Source: CAZVRZ01 sp964629965 (lineage in GTDB: Bacteria > Chloroflexota > Anaerolineae > Anaerolineales > UBA4823). Taken from it: DNA of 32,619 nucleotides. Below, piece by piece: positions 1 through 8,821 of this stretch (positions are counted from its first letter, which is position 1; every line of letters starts with the position of its first letter). The position numbers were made by a program, and so were the translations under genes. A model generated the notes under the pieces. That model was given only the letters and a program-made list of their open reading frames with translations. It made no database searches and was not told where the DNA came from. Location of the stretch: contig CAZVRZ010000059.1 of assembly GCA_964629965.1 (NCBI GenBank), forward strand, positions 1-32,619, read 5' to 3'.

Positions 1-122
1 GGGCTGAGCTTCATCTCGTCCTGGCGGCGTTCGCTATCGCTCAAGATATCGGCGACGATCTCGTCGGCCGGCACCTCCGAGAGCGCCGGCAGGGCGGCGG
101 GGTGTTTGGTGATGTTGGACAT
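1..122 (-). CDS. Partial unknown protein downstream of parA (possible ParB-like partner)
   Basis: The N-terminal 40 residues of a gene leaving the left edge: it begins MSNITKHPAALPALSEVPAD and is rich in acidic and polar residues. The ATG at 122 is preceded by AAGGAG about 9 nt upstream, and that site overlaps the last codons of parA, so the two are translationally coupled. No domain can be recognised in so short a piece. A gene directly behind parA is often its parB-type DNA-binding partner, which is the only reason for that suggestion. Confidence 0.6.
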   Translation of the reverse strand, partial: MSNITKHPAALPALSEVPADEIVADILSDSERRQDEMKLS

Positions 123-127
123 ATTGG

Positions 128-916
<789 letters not shown>

Positions 917-1014
917 AAGCATGCTCCTGATGATGAGGATGAACGCACGCATAATTAGTGTGCATAAATAGAGGGTGGCAGGGGGCGGGTAATATGCGCA
1001 CGCAATCATTGTGC

Positions 1015-2367
1015 TCATCTGGGCTCCTGTACGGGGAAGGCCGCCCCTGTATGCACCTGTACGGCCTGTACGCCTGTATGGCGTACCGCGGCCAGGCGAG
1101 CCAATTCGGGGGTAATGCGGCGGGCATCGGTGGCGTGTTGGGGCCTGGTCAGCCAGCCGCGCTGCTCGAACTGCTCGGCAATCTTCTGTACCTGGTGATG
1201 GCTGATCCCCTGCTCTGCCAGGGCCTGCGCCAGGCGGTTGACGATGAAGCGCCCTTCTAGCTGCTCCAGGGCACAAGTCACCAGCGCCAGCTCCACATTG
1301 CTCAATGGGTTCACTTCCACCGGCTGAGCGGATAGAACCTGCTCGGGAGAGAGACGGTAGGCCTGGAAGACCTGATAGCGGCCATCCAGCAGCAAGATGC
1401 CTCGCCCGGGCTGGCGCAGCTTCATGGCCTGCTTGCCCCAGTAACGGGAGCCCAATACCACTGTGGCCGTGGTATCGTCCGAGACGCGGAAGGAAATACG
1501 CACCGGGAACATGGCCGAAAGCGCCCGGGGGATATCTTTTGCCCGCCAGTTGTGCCCGGCCAGGATGATGACCAGGCCCCACTTGCGCCCGCGCCGGGAC
1601 AGGTCGGTGATTCCCTCCACGATGTCTTTTTCATCGAAATACGAATTGGCCTCGTCCACCAGCAGGATGATGCGCGGCAGCAGTTCCTTGGCGGCCTTGT
1701 TATACTCGTCCAGGTTGGTGGGCGTGATGCCATTCCGGGCCGCTTCACGGAACAGCGCCTGGCGGCGGGCCAGTTCGGCGCGTAGCGTTGCCAGGTGGGC
1801 ACGCAGTTCCGCGGGCGATTGAGCGACCGAATAGCGATTCTTCCGATTGATGATGTCCGGGTTGAAGTTGGTCGCCTCAGGATCAACATGTAATCTGATG
1901 CAGCCATTCAGGAGCGCGGCGTAATCGATGACTTGCAGCAGGTTGCTCTTGCCCGCGCCTGGCTCGCTACATATCATGGTGTTTTTCGGCGGCAGCATGG
2001 CCAGAGAGCCGGTCAGTCCAACACCCAGAGGCAGCGAGTTCCGATCGAAGGTTTCCGGGTAGTCGATCGTATTCGGTAGTGTGGGGGCGGTGTTGAGCAA
2101 AACCATATAGCGCAGTCCTGTCGAGTTAGAGAGAAAAACCGGTTTGCCGTGCAGGGCCGTGCTCACGTGATGCAGCGTTTCGTTGGAGATGTACCCTTCC
2201 AGCCGTCCTTCGAGCTGGGTCAGATTGAGCACCACCACCAGCCAGACCAGGCCATGGCGCTCGGTCAGGCAGAAGGATACTTTGGCATGCAGGCCGCGCT
2301 GCGCCAGGGTATGTGCAATCAACCGGGCGCAGTGCCTGGCCTGGGCAAGATAGCGAGATCCGTTCAT
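1015..2367 (-). CDS. FtsK/TraB-like DNA translocase (coupling-protein type)
   Basis: A 450-aa single-domain motor ATPase. Walker A is SEPGAGKS (residues 134-141) and Walker B is IILLVDEA (233-240); the stretch GRKWGLVIILAGHNW and its sequel resemble the RecA-like fold of FtsK/HerA motors. The last 100 residues look like a winged helix similar to FtsK gamma domains (LAQALAEQGISHHQVQKIAEQF). No transmembrane segment is evident, so it may be tethered by the membrane proteins encoded just upstream. Its ATG overlaps the lipoprotein stop codon (ATGA). Family knowledge makes it a candidate for conjugal double-strand DNA transfer or element segregation. No relaxase is seen in the window. Confidence 0.82.
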   Translation of the reverse strand: MNGSRYLAQARHCARLIAHTLAQRGLHAKVSFCLTERHGLVWLVVVLNLTQLEGRLEGYISNETLHHVSTALHGKPVFLSNSTGLRYMVLLNTAPTLPNTIDYPETFDRNSLPLGVGLTGSLAMLPPKNTMICSEPGAGKSNLLQVIDYAALLNGCIRLHVDPEATNFNPDIINRKNRYSVAQSPAELRAHLATLRAELARRQALFREAARNGITPTNLDEYNKAAKELLPRIILLVDEANSYFDEKDIVEGITDLSRRGRKWGLVIILAGHNWRAKDIPRALSAMFPVRISFRVSDDTTATVVLGSRYWGKQAMKLRQPGRGILLLDGRYQVFQAYRLSPEQVLSAQPVEVNPLSNVELALVTCALEQLEGRFIVNRLAQALAEQGISHHQVQKIAEQFEQRGWLTRPQHATDARRITPELARLAAVRHTGVQAVQVHTGAAFPVQEPR

Positions 2368-3419
2368 ACATCGCTCCCTCCATTGAGCAGCTTGGGTTCA
2401 ACTTCATCCAATAGGGGACGTACGCGGGGATCATCGGGCGAGATGACGATCACCTCGGTATCCACCGTGTCTCCTTCCGACAGGGCAGGTTGAACCGGTG
2501 GAGTTCCAGCTTGCAGCGCCCGGCGCAGAACGGTGCGGCGCTGCGCGGGATGAACGGCCTGGCCGGAGTTGGCCGCCAGCATGAGCTCAGCCGCCTGGGC
2601 GCGAGCGGTTACCTGACTTTGCAGTTGGGGATCCTCGGCGCCGCCGGCGGTGAGCACCCTGCCATCCTTGTAAACCGAAGCGCCAGGCTGCAGCGAGCGG
2701 GAGATATCGAAGATGTTGAAGCCACCCTTGCCGTTCGGGGTGATCACCACCGGGCGGTTGGCCAGGCGGTGGATGCCGAAGGCTCGCAGCAGCACCCAAC
2801 TGACCGACTGCCAGGCGATGAACAGGCCAACCGCAAACAGAATGACCAGCGCAATGCGCCCGGCCCAGGTGCGAAAGAGCAGGGTCTGGCGTTCGCTTTC
2901 CCGCTGCTCGGCCAACCGTTCCACCTGGGCGGTGGCGGAGGCTTGCAGAATGCCCAGTGCAATGGCCGTGGAAGTATTCTGGTTGTTGTATGCCGACTGG
3001 GTGACGGTGCCGGCCGCGTTCAAGGCCGATTGGGTAGTCGTGCCGGCGAAGTCGAGGGCTGCCTGGGTATGCCTTGCTGCTACAGCCGTGCTGCTGGCCT
3101 GGATGGCTTCCTGGTGAGCGGTAGCGGAGGCGTGCTGCACCTGCTCGGTCTGGCGCAGGAAGTATGCCTCGGTCGCCGCGGCCTGGGTCATCTGCAGCAC
3201 AACGGCAGTGGATTCGGCAGCCAATTCGGACATGCGGCCTTCACTGGCCTGGCGGGTGGCCCGCGCCTGCAGAGCAGAAGCCTGGTCAGTGGCTACGTAA
3301 GGCGGGATCGGCGTGGCGATCTCTATCCTGTGGGGATCTGCTGCCGGCGCGCCGGAGCAGGCCTGGAGAGATAGCGCCAGGAGCAGGATTAGGAAGGCAG
3401 ACACAAGCCGAGGTTCCAT
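2364..3419 (-). CDS. Coiled-coil lipoprotein with a C-terminal membrane anchor, element-encoded
   Basis: A 351-aa protein of no recognised family. It starts with a lipoprotein signal (MEPRLVSAFLILLLALSLQAC; lipobox LQAC). A long Ala/Thr/Gln/Ser-rich stretch follows (about residues 30-185) with local near-repeats such as TTTQSALNAAGTVTQSAYNN, predicted helical or coiled-coil. A single hydrophobic segment (WAGRIALVILFAVGLFIAW) comes at about residue 185-205, then a polar tail. The start at 3419 is chosen because it yields the signal peptide; the longer open frame overlaps the upstream gene. It could span or bridge the envelope as an anchor for the translocase encoded next, whose start codon overlaps its stop. 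Confidence 0.78.
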   Translation of the reverse strand: MEPRLVSAFLILLLALSLQACSGAPAADPHRIEIATPIPPYVATDQASALQARATRQASEGRMSELAAESTAVVLQMTQAAATEAYFLRQTEQVQHASATAHQEAIQASSTAVAARHTQAALDFAGTTTQSALNAAGTVTQSAYNNQNTSTAIALGILQASATAQVERLAEQRESERQTLLFRTWAGRIALVILFAVGLFIAWQSVSWVLLRAFGIHRLANRPVVITPNGKGGFNIFDISRSLQPGASVYKDGRVLTAGGAEDPQLQSQVTARAQAAELMLAANSGQAVHPAQRRTVLRRALQAGTPPVQPALSEGDTVDTEVIVISPDDPRVRPLLDEVEPKLLNGGSDV

Positions 3420-3423
3420 ATGG

Positions 3424-3840
3424 CTATCCTTCGAAACCCCACAGAGGAAGATCGTCCTCTTCCTCAACCTCTGCCGGCAGCAATACCGGCCGTTCAGGGG
3501 ATGGTTGAGATTGCGAAGGGGGAAATTGTGCCCGTATGGGTACATTTATTTTCTGCCAGCGGGCGTTGGGGCCAGGCAGCCAGCGGGGTTGGGCGCTCGG
3601 CGCAGGCAGCGATTTGCTGCGCAACACACCGATGCCCAGGCCTAACACAATCCCGGCTGCTAGTGAGACAATGACCAGAATAATGGTGACACACTGGCCA
3701 GTCAATAAGGCTGTGCTCGACGCCAGGTTGGCGGCGCCATTGGCCAGGCTGGCCGAGGCGCTCGCCAAAGCGGTAAGTAAAGCCAAAACGGTTATCGCTC
3801 CCGCTGCCAATATGCCTAGAAAGACACAGAATTTACCCAC
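3424..3840 (-). CDS. Small two-helix membrane protein, element-encoded
   Basis: A 138-aa protein with two hydrophobic segments near its N-terminus (CVFLGILAAGAITVLALLTA and the stretch from CVTIILVIVSLAAG), then a Pro/Gln-rich tail ending in the acidic VEEEDDLPLWGFEG. I chose the GTG at 3840: it lies 7 nt after the helicase-loader stop and has GAGGG about 5 nt upstream. The alternative ATG at 3912 would overlap that gene by 65 nt and add a hydrophilic Trp/Pro leader. The family is not recognised. Position between the helicase loader and the lipoprotein suggests a membrane part of the same DNA-handling module. Confidence 0.7.
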   Translation of the reverse strand: MGKFCVFLGILAAGAITVLALLTALASASASLANGAANLASSTALLTGQCVTIILVIVSLAAGIVLGLGIGVLRSKSLPAPSAQPRWLPGPNARWQKINVPIRAQFPPSQSQPSPERPVLLPAEVEEEDDLPLWGFEG

Positions 3841-3847
3841 TGCGCCC

Positions 3848-4615
3848 TCATTCCCAATCCATGCCCAGTCGGGCGCTGGCGCCCGCCAGCCGTACGATGG
3901 CAAAACGCCCATCCAGGATGCGATCCGCCAAATAGCCGGGGAGTTGCTCCGGAGCCGTGTTGGCTGCCATCAGGGTGACTGAGCGCTGGCGTAAGGCCTG
4001 CTCGTAGCGCCGGTCCAGCAGCAGGAACTGCTGTTCGGTGGCATAGGCCGTTTGACGCAAGCGGTCGATCTCGTCAATCGCCAATACCGGCAGATTTGTC
4101 CACCACTCCAGGCGGCATTCCGCTTCGGCGGAAGGATTCTGGGCATTGAAAGCCGCCCGAAGGTTTTCGACCATCTCGCTCATGCGAACATAGGCCGCGA
4201 AGCGGTGGGCGCGCAAGGCCTGGGCAACCGCGATCTTCAACGCCAGGGTTTTACCCTGCCCGAAATCCCCCCACAGGTACACCCAGCCGTATTCGCGTTG
4301 CAGGGCAAGTTGAATAACCTGAACGGCTTGCAGGGTGTTCCCCCGATCCAGCACATCCGACCAATCCAGCCGGTGAGCTTCATCCGAAGCTAAACCATAA
4401 CGCTCGGAATTCGGTAGCCGTAATAAATTGGCATTCGGGCACATGGTCAACTTGCCAAATTGAGGGTGCCCCACAGGATAATCCGACCGCACGAAACCTG
4501 TACCGCCGCATATTGGACAGATCGGCTCGCAGGGGCTGGCCGTGGCAATGGGTAGAGATGCGGAATCGCCGGGTTTAACAGTCACCTGGTTGAATAATTG
4601 GCCAATCGGTCTCAT
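3848..4615 (-). CDS. DnaC/IstB-like AAA+ ATPase (helicase loader)
   Basis: A 255-aa AAA+ protein that probably loads the replicative helicase for element replication. An N-terminal Cys motif (CPICGGTGF, with further Cys at 29 and 59) suggests a zinc site. Walker A is GDFGQGKT (116-123), Walker B is VLAIDEIDR (about 177-185), and a sensor-1 strand TLMAANTA follows. Length and order match the phage/plasmid DnaC branch rather than a transposase-associated IstB; no istA is present. Its ATG overlaps the stop of the initiator-like gene (ATGA), the usual initiator-loader pair. Confidence 0.88.
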   Translation of the reverse strand: MRPIGQLFNQVTVKPGDSASLPIATASPCEPICPICGGTGFVRSDYPVGHPQFGKLTMCPNANLLRLPNSERYGLASDEAHRLDWSDVLDRGNTLQAVQVIQLALQREYGWVYLWGDFGQGKTLALKIAVAQALRAHRFAAYVRMSEMVENLRAAFNAQNPSAEAECRLEWWTNLPVLAIDEIDRLRQTAYATEQQFLLLDRRYEQALRQRSVTLMAANTAPEQLPGYLADRILDGRFAIVRLAGASARLGMDWE

Positions 4616-5523
4616 AGAGCGCCTCCTGCGTTTGAAGGAGAATGATTCTGATGGAGGCGTTTTTTACGCGCCGCCTGGATTTCGCCGCGTACCTGGTCGC
4701 GTTTGTGATCCAGATCCGTTTCAGGCGGGGAATGGGCGAATTGGCGGCTCAAGATGGCAATTTGCTCCACCACATTTTTCAAGGTGGGAAGTTCGCCTTT
4801 TTTCCCGCGCCAATCCTGGCTGTACCAGGCACCACCCGGCCCAAAGTTTGCTTTGACAAGTGAAGCATTATATCCAGCCAATAAAAGGCTCTTGGCATTC
4901 TTGGCTAACTGGGTACGATTGAGACGTGAATCCATGCCAGTAACTTCTCCAAGTGCCTGCACCAGATCATCCAACACTTTTTCATCTGGGAATGACGTGG
5001 GGGGTTCCTCCCTCTCATCATTATTTTTTATTAGAGTCTCATTTAACATCGGGTCATTTTGACCTGATGGGATCGGTTCACTTTGACCTGTTCCATCGAT
5101 GCAATTTGACCCGATGCATGGTTCACTCACTTGGGTCAACAGGTACTCATTATGTAGTTGATTCAAGCATTCATAGTTGATAGAGTACCAGTTAGTTCGA
5201 TCACGTTTATCCCTGGCAAGTTGACGAGTAATCAACACCCCCAAAGCTTCCAGGTGCAGGATAGTGCGTTTTATCGTGGACTGCGACCAAAACGGGAAAG
5301 CCGTTCTCTGCCAATCAGGGATGCTCTGATAAGTCCACCAATGGCCATCCTGGTAATTTTGACGATCTTTTTCTTGATACTGCGCCTGATTCTTGGCTAC
5401 ATTCTCCAACCAGTAATGAATCTGCTGCAAGATGATAGCTTCGTTTAGGCCAAGAATGATCGCCAGAGTAGGCAAAATCAAAAGGGGGTATTCGGAGATT
5501 AATAGTTTACTGATGGATGTCAT
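4612..5523 (-). CDS. Replication-initiation-like protein with N-terminal winged-helix (DnaD/replisome-organizer type)
   Basis: A 303-aa protein. The N-terminal 120 residues (LGLNEAIILQQIHYWLEN, then WWTYQSIPDWQRTAFPFWS and STIKRTILHLEALGVLITRQ) match the winged-helix opening seen in phage and plasmid replisome organizers. The middle is a low-complexity polar linker, and the C-terminal half has a short helical domain (about 190-265) and a basic tail. With the helicase loader directly downstream it would act as origin-binding initiator or primosome organiser. The Rep assignment is inferred from the N-terminal pattern and context. Confidence 0.75.
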   Translation of the reverse strand: MTSISKLLISEYPLLILPTLAIILGLNEAIILQQIHYWLENVAKNQAQYQEKDRQNYQDGHWWTYQSIPDWQRTAFPFWSQSTIKRTILHLEALGVLITRQLARDKRDRTNWYSINYECLNQLHNEYLLTQVSEPCIGSNCIDGTGQSEPIPSGQNDPMLNETLIKNNDEREEPPTSFPDEKVLDDLVQALGEVTGMDSRLNRTQLAKNAKSLLLAGYNASLVKANFGPGGAWYSQDWRGKKGELPTLKNVVEQIAILSRQFAHSPPETDLDHKRDQVRGEIQAARKKRLHQNHSPSNAGGAL

Positions 5524-5526
5524 TGT

Positions 5527-5739
5527 TCAACCTTCGGGAGCCATCACAGTTTCTTGCGTCAGGTTTATTGTTAAGTGTGCAGATTGGAGCAAATATTCCT
5601 CCTCAAGGATCTCTCCCAGCATTTCCAGGAGTAAATTCATGCCGATTTCATACGCCCGAGCCTGCGCCCCGTAAATAGGGTGTTCCAAATTGGGATCGCA
5701 TACTGCTATGATTTTCCAGGGCTTCGAGACTCGCGGCAT
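5527..5739 (-). CDS. Small protein of unknown function in the element operon
   Basis: A 70-aa protein starting MPRVSKPWKIIAVCDPNLEH, with a Leu/Glu-rich helix in the middle (LLLEMLGEILEEEYLL). ATG 5739 is used because the longer frame to 5850 would overlap most of the preceding small gene. No convincing Shine-Dalgarno is visible, so the start is uncertain. It ends 3 nt before the initiator-like gene. No family is recognised; it may be a small accessory or regulatory protein. Confidence 0.55.
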   Translation of the reverse strand: MPRVSKPWKIIAVCDPNLEHPIYGAQARAYEIGMNLLLEMLGEILEEEYLLQSAHLTINLTQETVMAPEG

Positions 5740-5768
5740 AGATGTTTCAGTAAAACCAGGCCTTATCC

Positions 5769-5972
5769 TTATTTGACCTGCACCCTGGCATGTTGCAAAT
5801 CTAGATACTGTGCTTTTTCGTTGAGAATACGCTCCCTCTCTTGCGCCCATTCACGTATAATCACGCGTAAAGCTGACGAAAAGTTCAGGCCTTTTTCATC
5901 GGCAAGATGCGCAACCAATTGGCGATCCTTGTTGCTTAATGAAACACTGACTTTGGCAATGTTTTGGTTCAT
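5769..5972 (-). CDS. Ribbon-helix-helix-like small DNA-binding protein
   Basis: A 67-aa protein with the pattern of a CopG/Arc-type regulator: a beta strand (AKVSVSLSNKD), then two helices (RQLVAHLADEKGL and SSALRVIIREWAQERERIL). The start at 5972 is supported by GAGGAG six nt upstream; the longer frame to 5999 is less likely. It is the first gene of the minus-strand operon and faces the repeat array at 6022-6127. RHH proteins typically bind short direct repeats and control copy number or partition, so it may autoregulate through that array. Confidence 0.75.
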   Translation of the reverse strand: MNQNIAKVSVSLSNKDRQLVAHLADEKGLNFSSALRVIIREWAQERERILNEKAQYLDLQHARVQVK

Positions 5973-6021
5973 AGATTTCTCCTCGACAGGGGGTAACAAT
6001 CTCCTGACTATGCCTAGTATA

Positions 6022-6127
6022 CGCTATTTGCTACCATGTGTCAATATATTTGTTACCTATTGCTACTAGCTACCGTCATTCAATTTACTACCCATAGCTA
6101 CTGACTAGTGCGCTACTATATGTTACC
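6022..6127. repeat. Iteron-like array of RYTACY hexamers
   Basis: Eight copies of a hexamer RYTACY in the same orientation: GCTACC 6030, GTTACC 6052, GCTACT 6062, GCTACC 6069, ACTACC 6087, GCTACT 6097, GCTACT 6112, GTTACC 6122, plus a degenerate GCTATT at 6023. Three pairs are exactly 10 bp apart (6052/6062, 6087/6097, 6112/6122), so both members of a pair face the same side of the helix. The region is AT-rich and lies between the RHH-like and XRE genes. It could be operator, centromere or origin iterons. Confidence 0.7.
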
Positions 6128-6135
6128 GTATGACA

Positions 6136-6149
6136 ACGAGCGAGCTCGT
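6136..6149. promoter_or_regulatory. 14-bp palindrome, candidate operator
   Basis: ACGAGC-GA-GCTCGT is a perfect 6-bp inverted repeat with a 2-nt centre, 84 nt before the XRE start. Together with the palindrome at 6179 it is a candidate binding site for the adjacent double-HTH regulator. Confidence 0.45.
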
Positions 6150-6178
6150 GAAAACCCTCTTTCAAATCAGCCAAAATT

Positions 6179-6197
6179 TTTGGATCTCGTATCCAAA
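6179..6197. promoter_or_regulatory. 19-bp palindrome, candidate XRE operator
   Basis: TTTGGAT-CTCGT-ATCCAAA has perfect 7-bp arms and a 5-nt centre, 35 nt upstream of the XRE start codon. Size and position fit an autoregulatory operator of a Cro/CI-type repressor. Confidence 0.5.
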
Positions 6198-6232
6198 TAC
6201 TACCAAGATGGAAGGAAAACGGCTAACCTATC

Positions 6233-6817
6233 ATGTCTAATATAAACTTCGCTCATTGGTTACTTGACCAAATTAATAGCCGGGGATGGACGCAGGCGGA
6301 TTTGGCACGTGCATCCAATCTCACTACAGCAGGTATTTCTCGTATTCTGGCTGGAACACGTGGGCCTGGAACAGAAGCCTGTACTGGGATCGCAAAAGCT
6401 TTAAACCTGCCAGTTAGCTACGTTTTTCAGCAGGCCGGATTGCTGCCACCAGAACCCGAACTTGATGCGCCAGCAGGGTTAATAACTTGGCTCGATAATG
6501 AGCTGCACAAACGCGGTTGGACCGTAGAGATGGCCGCTTCATACGCGGGACTTCCTACTTCTTTCATTGAGCGTATTGTCAGTGACAAGAAACGCCCCAG
6601 TTTCGAGGCCGCCAGGGCACTAGCTAAAGCTTTTGGAATGTCAGATATACTGATGTTGGAAATTGCAGGTCTTCTTCCTCCCTCAGAAAAAAACAGCTTC
6701 TCTGTAGGTGGCACAGCCTGGAATTACTACGCAAATCAGCTAAATGATGATGAAGCGGAAAAAGCGATTGAGTATTTCCGCTTTCTGATTAACCTACGCG
6801 AGAAGCCCAATTCGTAA
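6233..6817 (+). CDS. XRE-family regulator with two tandem HTH domains
   Basis: A 194-aa transcription factor. The first Cro/CI-type HTH spans about residues 8-62 (WTQADLARASNLTTAGISRILAG); a second, more diverged one spans 81-140 (WTVEMAASYAGLPTSFIERIV), each followed by a similar (A)GLLPP stretch, which suggests internal duplication. It probably represses itself and the element genes, using the palindromes just upstream. The stop codon overlaps the recombinase ATG (TAATG), so the two are coupled. Confidence 0.87.
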   Translation: MSNINFAHWLLDQINSRGWTQADLARASNLTTAGISRILAGTRGPGTEACTGIAKALNLPVSYVFQQAGLLPPEPELDAPAGLITWLDNELHKRGWTVEMAASYAGLPTSFIERIVSDKKRPSFEAARALAKAFGMSDILMLEIAGLLPPSEKNSFSVGGTAWNYYANQLNDDEAEKAIEYFRFLINLREKPNS

Positions 6818-7842
6818 TGAGCGATTTATCGTTTATAAAACAATCCTGCCCCTTTTCAATGGGAATGAATGTGGTCGCCTATGCGCGCGACTCGGGTGGT
6901 GAGGAACAAGAGCGCTCTGTAGATCAGCAGATAGAGGTTTACAGGGAATATTGCAGGCAGCACAACTTGGTGCTAACTGAAATATTTACAGATCGGGCGC
7001 GGCCGGGCTCTACCACAGTAGGGCGGGAAGGGTTTGAGCGAATGATCAATCTACTGCGTTCGCCCAATCCAAACCAGGGTGTCTTGCTATGGAAGATCAA
7101 TCGCTTTGCGCGGAACCTGAACGAATCACAATTCTTCAAGGCAGACCTACGTCGGCGAGGTTACATTTTATTTTTCATCGCAGATGATATTCCAGACTTT
7201 GGGGATATCACGCCGGTCTTTGAGGCATTCCTGGAATGGAAAGCTCAACGCGATTTGAAGGATATTAGCACGGATGCTAAACGTGGTTTGGCATCTTTGG
7301 TAATGACGAAAAAAGAAGATGGCACCTACGAAGGCTTTGCGCCAGGAACTCCCCCAGTTGGTTTCCGACGCGAGAGCGTCAGGATCGGTACGAAGCGGAA
7401 TGGGACGCCACGGATCGTTTCGCGTTGGGAGCCAGATCCAGATATTTGGGAGCGCGTGAAACTGGCCTGGCAAATGCGCACAGAAGGCCACAGCTTGGAA
7501 AGCATCCATCGTGCCACACACTTATACAATACCAAAGGCAGCTATAGCACGTTCTTCGCCAACCAACTATATCGAGGAATATTTGTTTTCGGAGATCTCC
7601 GCTTAGAAGGTTTTGTTCCAGCGGCATGCACATCTGAACAGTGGGAGGCTGTACAGAAAATCCGTAAACCCAGACCAATACGAGGGGCAGAATGGGAAAG
7701 ACAACACCCCAGGCGAGTTGCCAGCCCTTATTTATTGATCTTCGCATTGATAAAGAAACTCATGGCAAGTCGAGTTTGGTGTGGCGAACAAAGCCCAGGA
7801 GCAAATCGGCTTTTTCACCTGCGGTCTGGATTGATTTGGTAA
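6817..7842 (+). pseudogene. Large serine recombinase, 5' part (interrupted by IS630-family element)
   Basis: The N-terminal part of the element's site-specific integrase. The resolvase catalytic domain begins NVVAYARDSGGEEQ, with catalytic Ser26 after Arg24, and continues through GVLLWKINRFARNL and the recombinase domain (GFAPGTPPVGFRRE). Native coding sequence stops at 7734 (ASPYL); the frame then runs into the insertion sequence and ends at 7842. Joining 7734 to 8822 restores the frame and gives PYLVSGLIFC, the usual run into the zinc ribbon. The ATG overlaps the XRE stop; internal ATGs at 6859 and 6865 are alternatives. The catalytic domain is complete, but the DNA-binding part is cut off. 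Confidence 0.88.
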
Positions 7843-8819
7843 CCGTTTGATGCATGACCTGGATATCTACCGGGATGTAATTGGCAAGATCAGCATATTT
7901 TGTGTGGCTCCACAGTAATTCAACAGGATTCAATTCTGGGGCGTATGCCGGCAACCATTCCACTTTCAACCAATCTGCCCCTTCTTCGGACAACAATCGA
8001 GCAGCTTTGCGATGACCATTCCAACGATCCATGATGACGATCATTTTTCGCTGGGTTTCTTGATGAACCGCTTTGAGATAATCGATAATCTGCTCTGCTT
8101 TGATGTTCTCCATCTTTAGTTCAAAAAATACTTGCGGCTCGGTGAAATCAGATGTAACTTTGATCCCGGCACATGCCGAAATCCGGTCATGGCGATCCCA
8201 ACTATAGTGCACCGGCGTTTCTCCACAAGGTGCCCAGGTTCGTCTTACCACCGGCTGCAACATAAAACCACTCTCGTCTATCCAAAGAATATCTCTGTCG
8301 TCTTCCCGGGCTATTTTTTTATCCGCTCCCACTCTGTTGTTCGCCACACCTGGATCGCATTTTCGTCTCGCTCCCGCGCTCGGCGCTCAGGCTTTTGGGC
8401 CGACCACCCCATTTCTCTCATGACCTTCCACACATGCCCAGGATGATATTTCACACCAAATTCCTTTTCGATGACTTCTGCAATCCTTCGTAGCGTCCAC
8501 AGTTCCGTGGAATATCCAGCAGCTCGCGCTCCTTTTAGCAATACCTCTGCCAACTTGGTTTTTTGCTCTGCTCCTAAACGTGGCTCAGGCGTTTTTTGCG
8601 GTTTGGGCTTCAGTCCATCCCGTCCAGCTTTTTCCAATATCCGTTTCCATCCCAATACTGTTGAGGGCGAGGCTTTCACGATCCGTGCAACCTCTCGTAT
8701 ACCCATCCCTTTTTCCAGCATGTTCGCGGCTATTTCCCGCCGTATTTCCAATTCTCGGGCGCTTCCTTTTGGTCTCATTCCTGCATTTTATTGCGTTCTT
8801 ATTTCTTTGCGAAGATCAA
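7735..8819 (-). mobile_element. Insertion sequence, IS630/Tc1-mariner family, inside the serine recombinase
   Basis: A 1,085-bp element with perfect 12-bp terminal inverted repeats, TTGATCTTCGCA at 7735-7746 and TGCGAAGATCAA at 8808-8819. It is flanked by a TA duplication (7733-7734 and 8820-8821), the hallmark of the IS630 family. The transposase runs on the minus strand over nearly the whole element. Exact ends and intact frames suggest a fairly recent insertion. Confidence 0.95.
7760..8778 (-). CDS. IS630-family transposase, two frames joined by -1 frameshifting
   Basis: OrfA (8311-8778, 155 aa) holds the N-terminal HTH region (MGIREVARIVKASPSTVLGW). OrfB (7760 up to the overlap at about 8347) holds the DDE catalytic core: ILWIDESGF, MIVIMDRWNGH and NPVELLW give the D, D, E residues. 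The overlap contains a run of seven A on the coding strand (complement of 8314-8320), read ATA AAA AAA TAG in orfA. This is an A AAA AAA slippery site, and a -1 slip enters the orfB frame directly. Both frames look intact, so the fused enzyme of about 340 aa is probably functional. Confidence 0.92.
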
Positions 8820-8821
8820 TA

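Noticed and set aside
2490..3374. 294-aa plus-strand frame
   Set aside because: Antisense to the lipoprotein gene; low-complexity Gly/Arg-rich product.
3848..4615. IstB transposase helper
   Set aside because: No IstA or terminal repeats nearby; overlap with the initiator-like gene points to a helicase loader.
6022..6127. CRISPR array
   Set aside because: Repeats are only 6 bp, spacing is 7-22 bp, and no cas gene is nearby; an iteron or operator array fits better.
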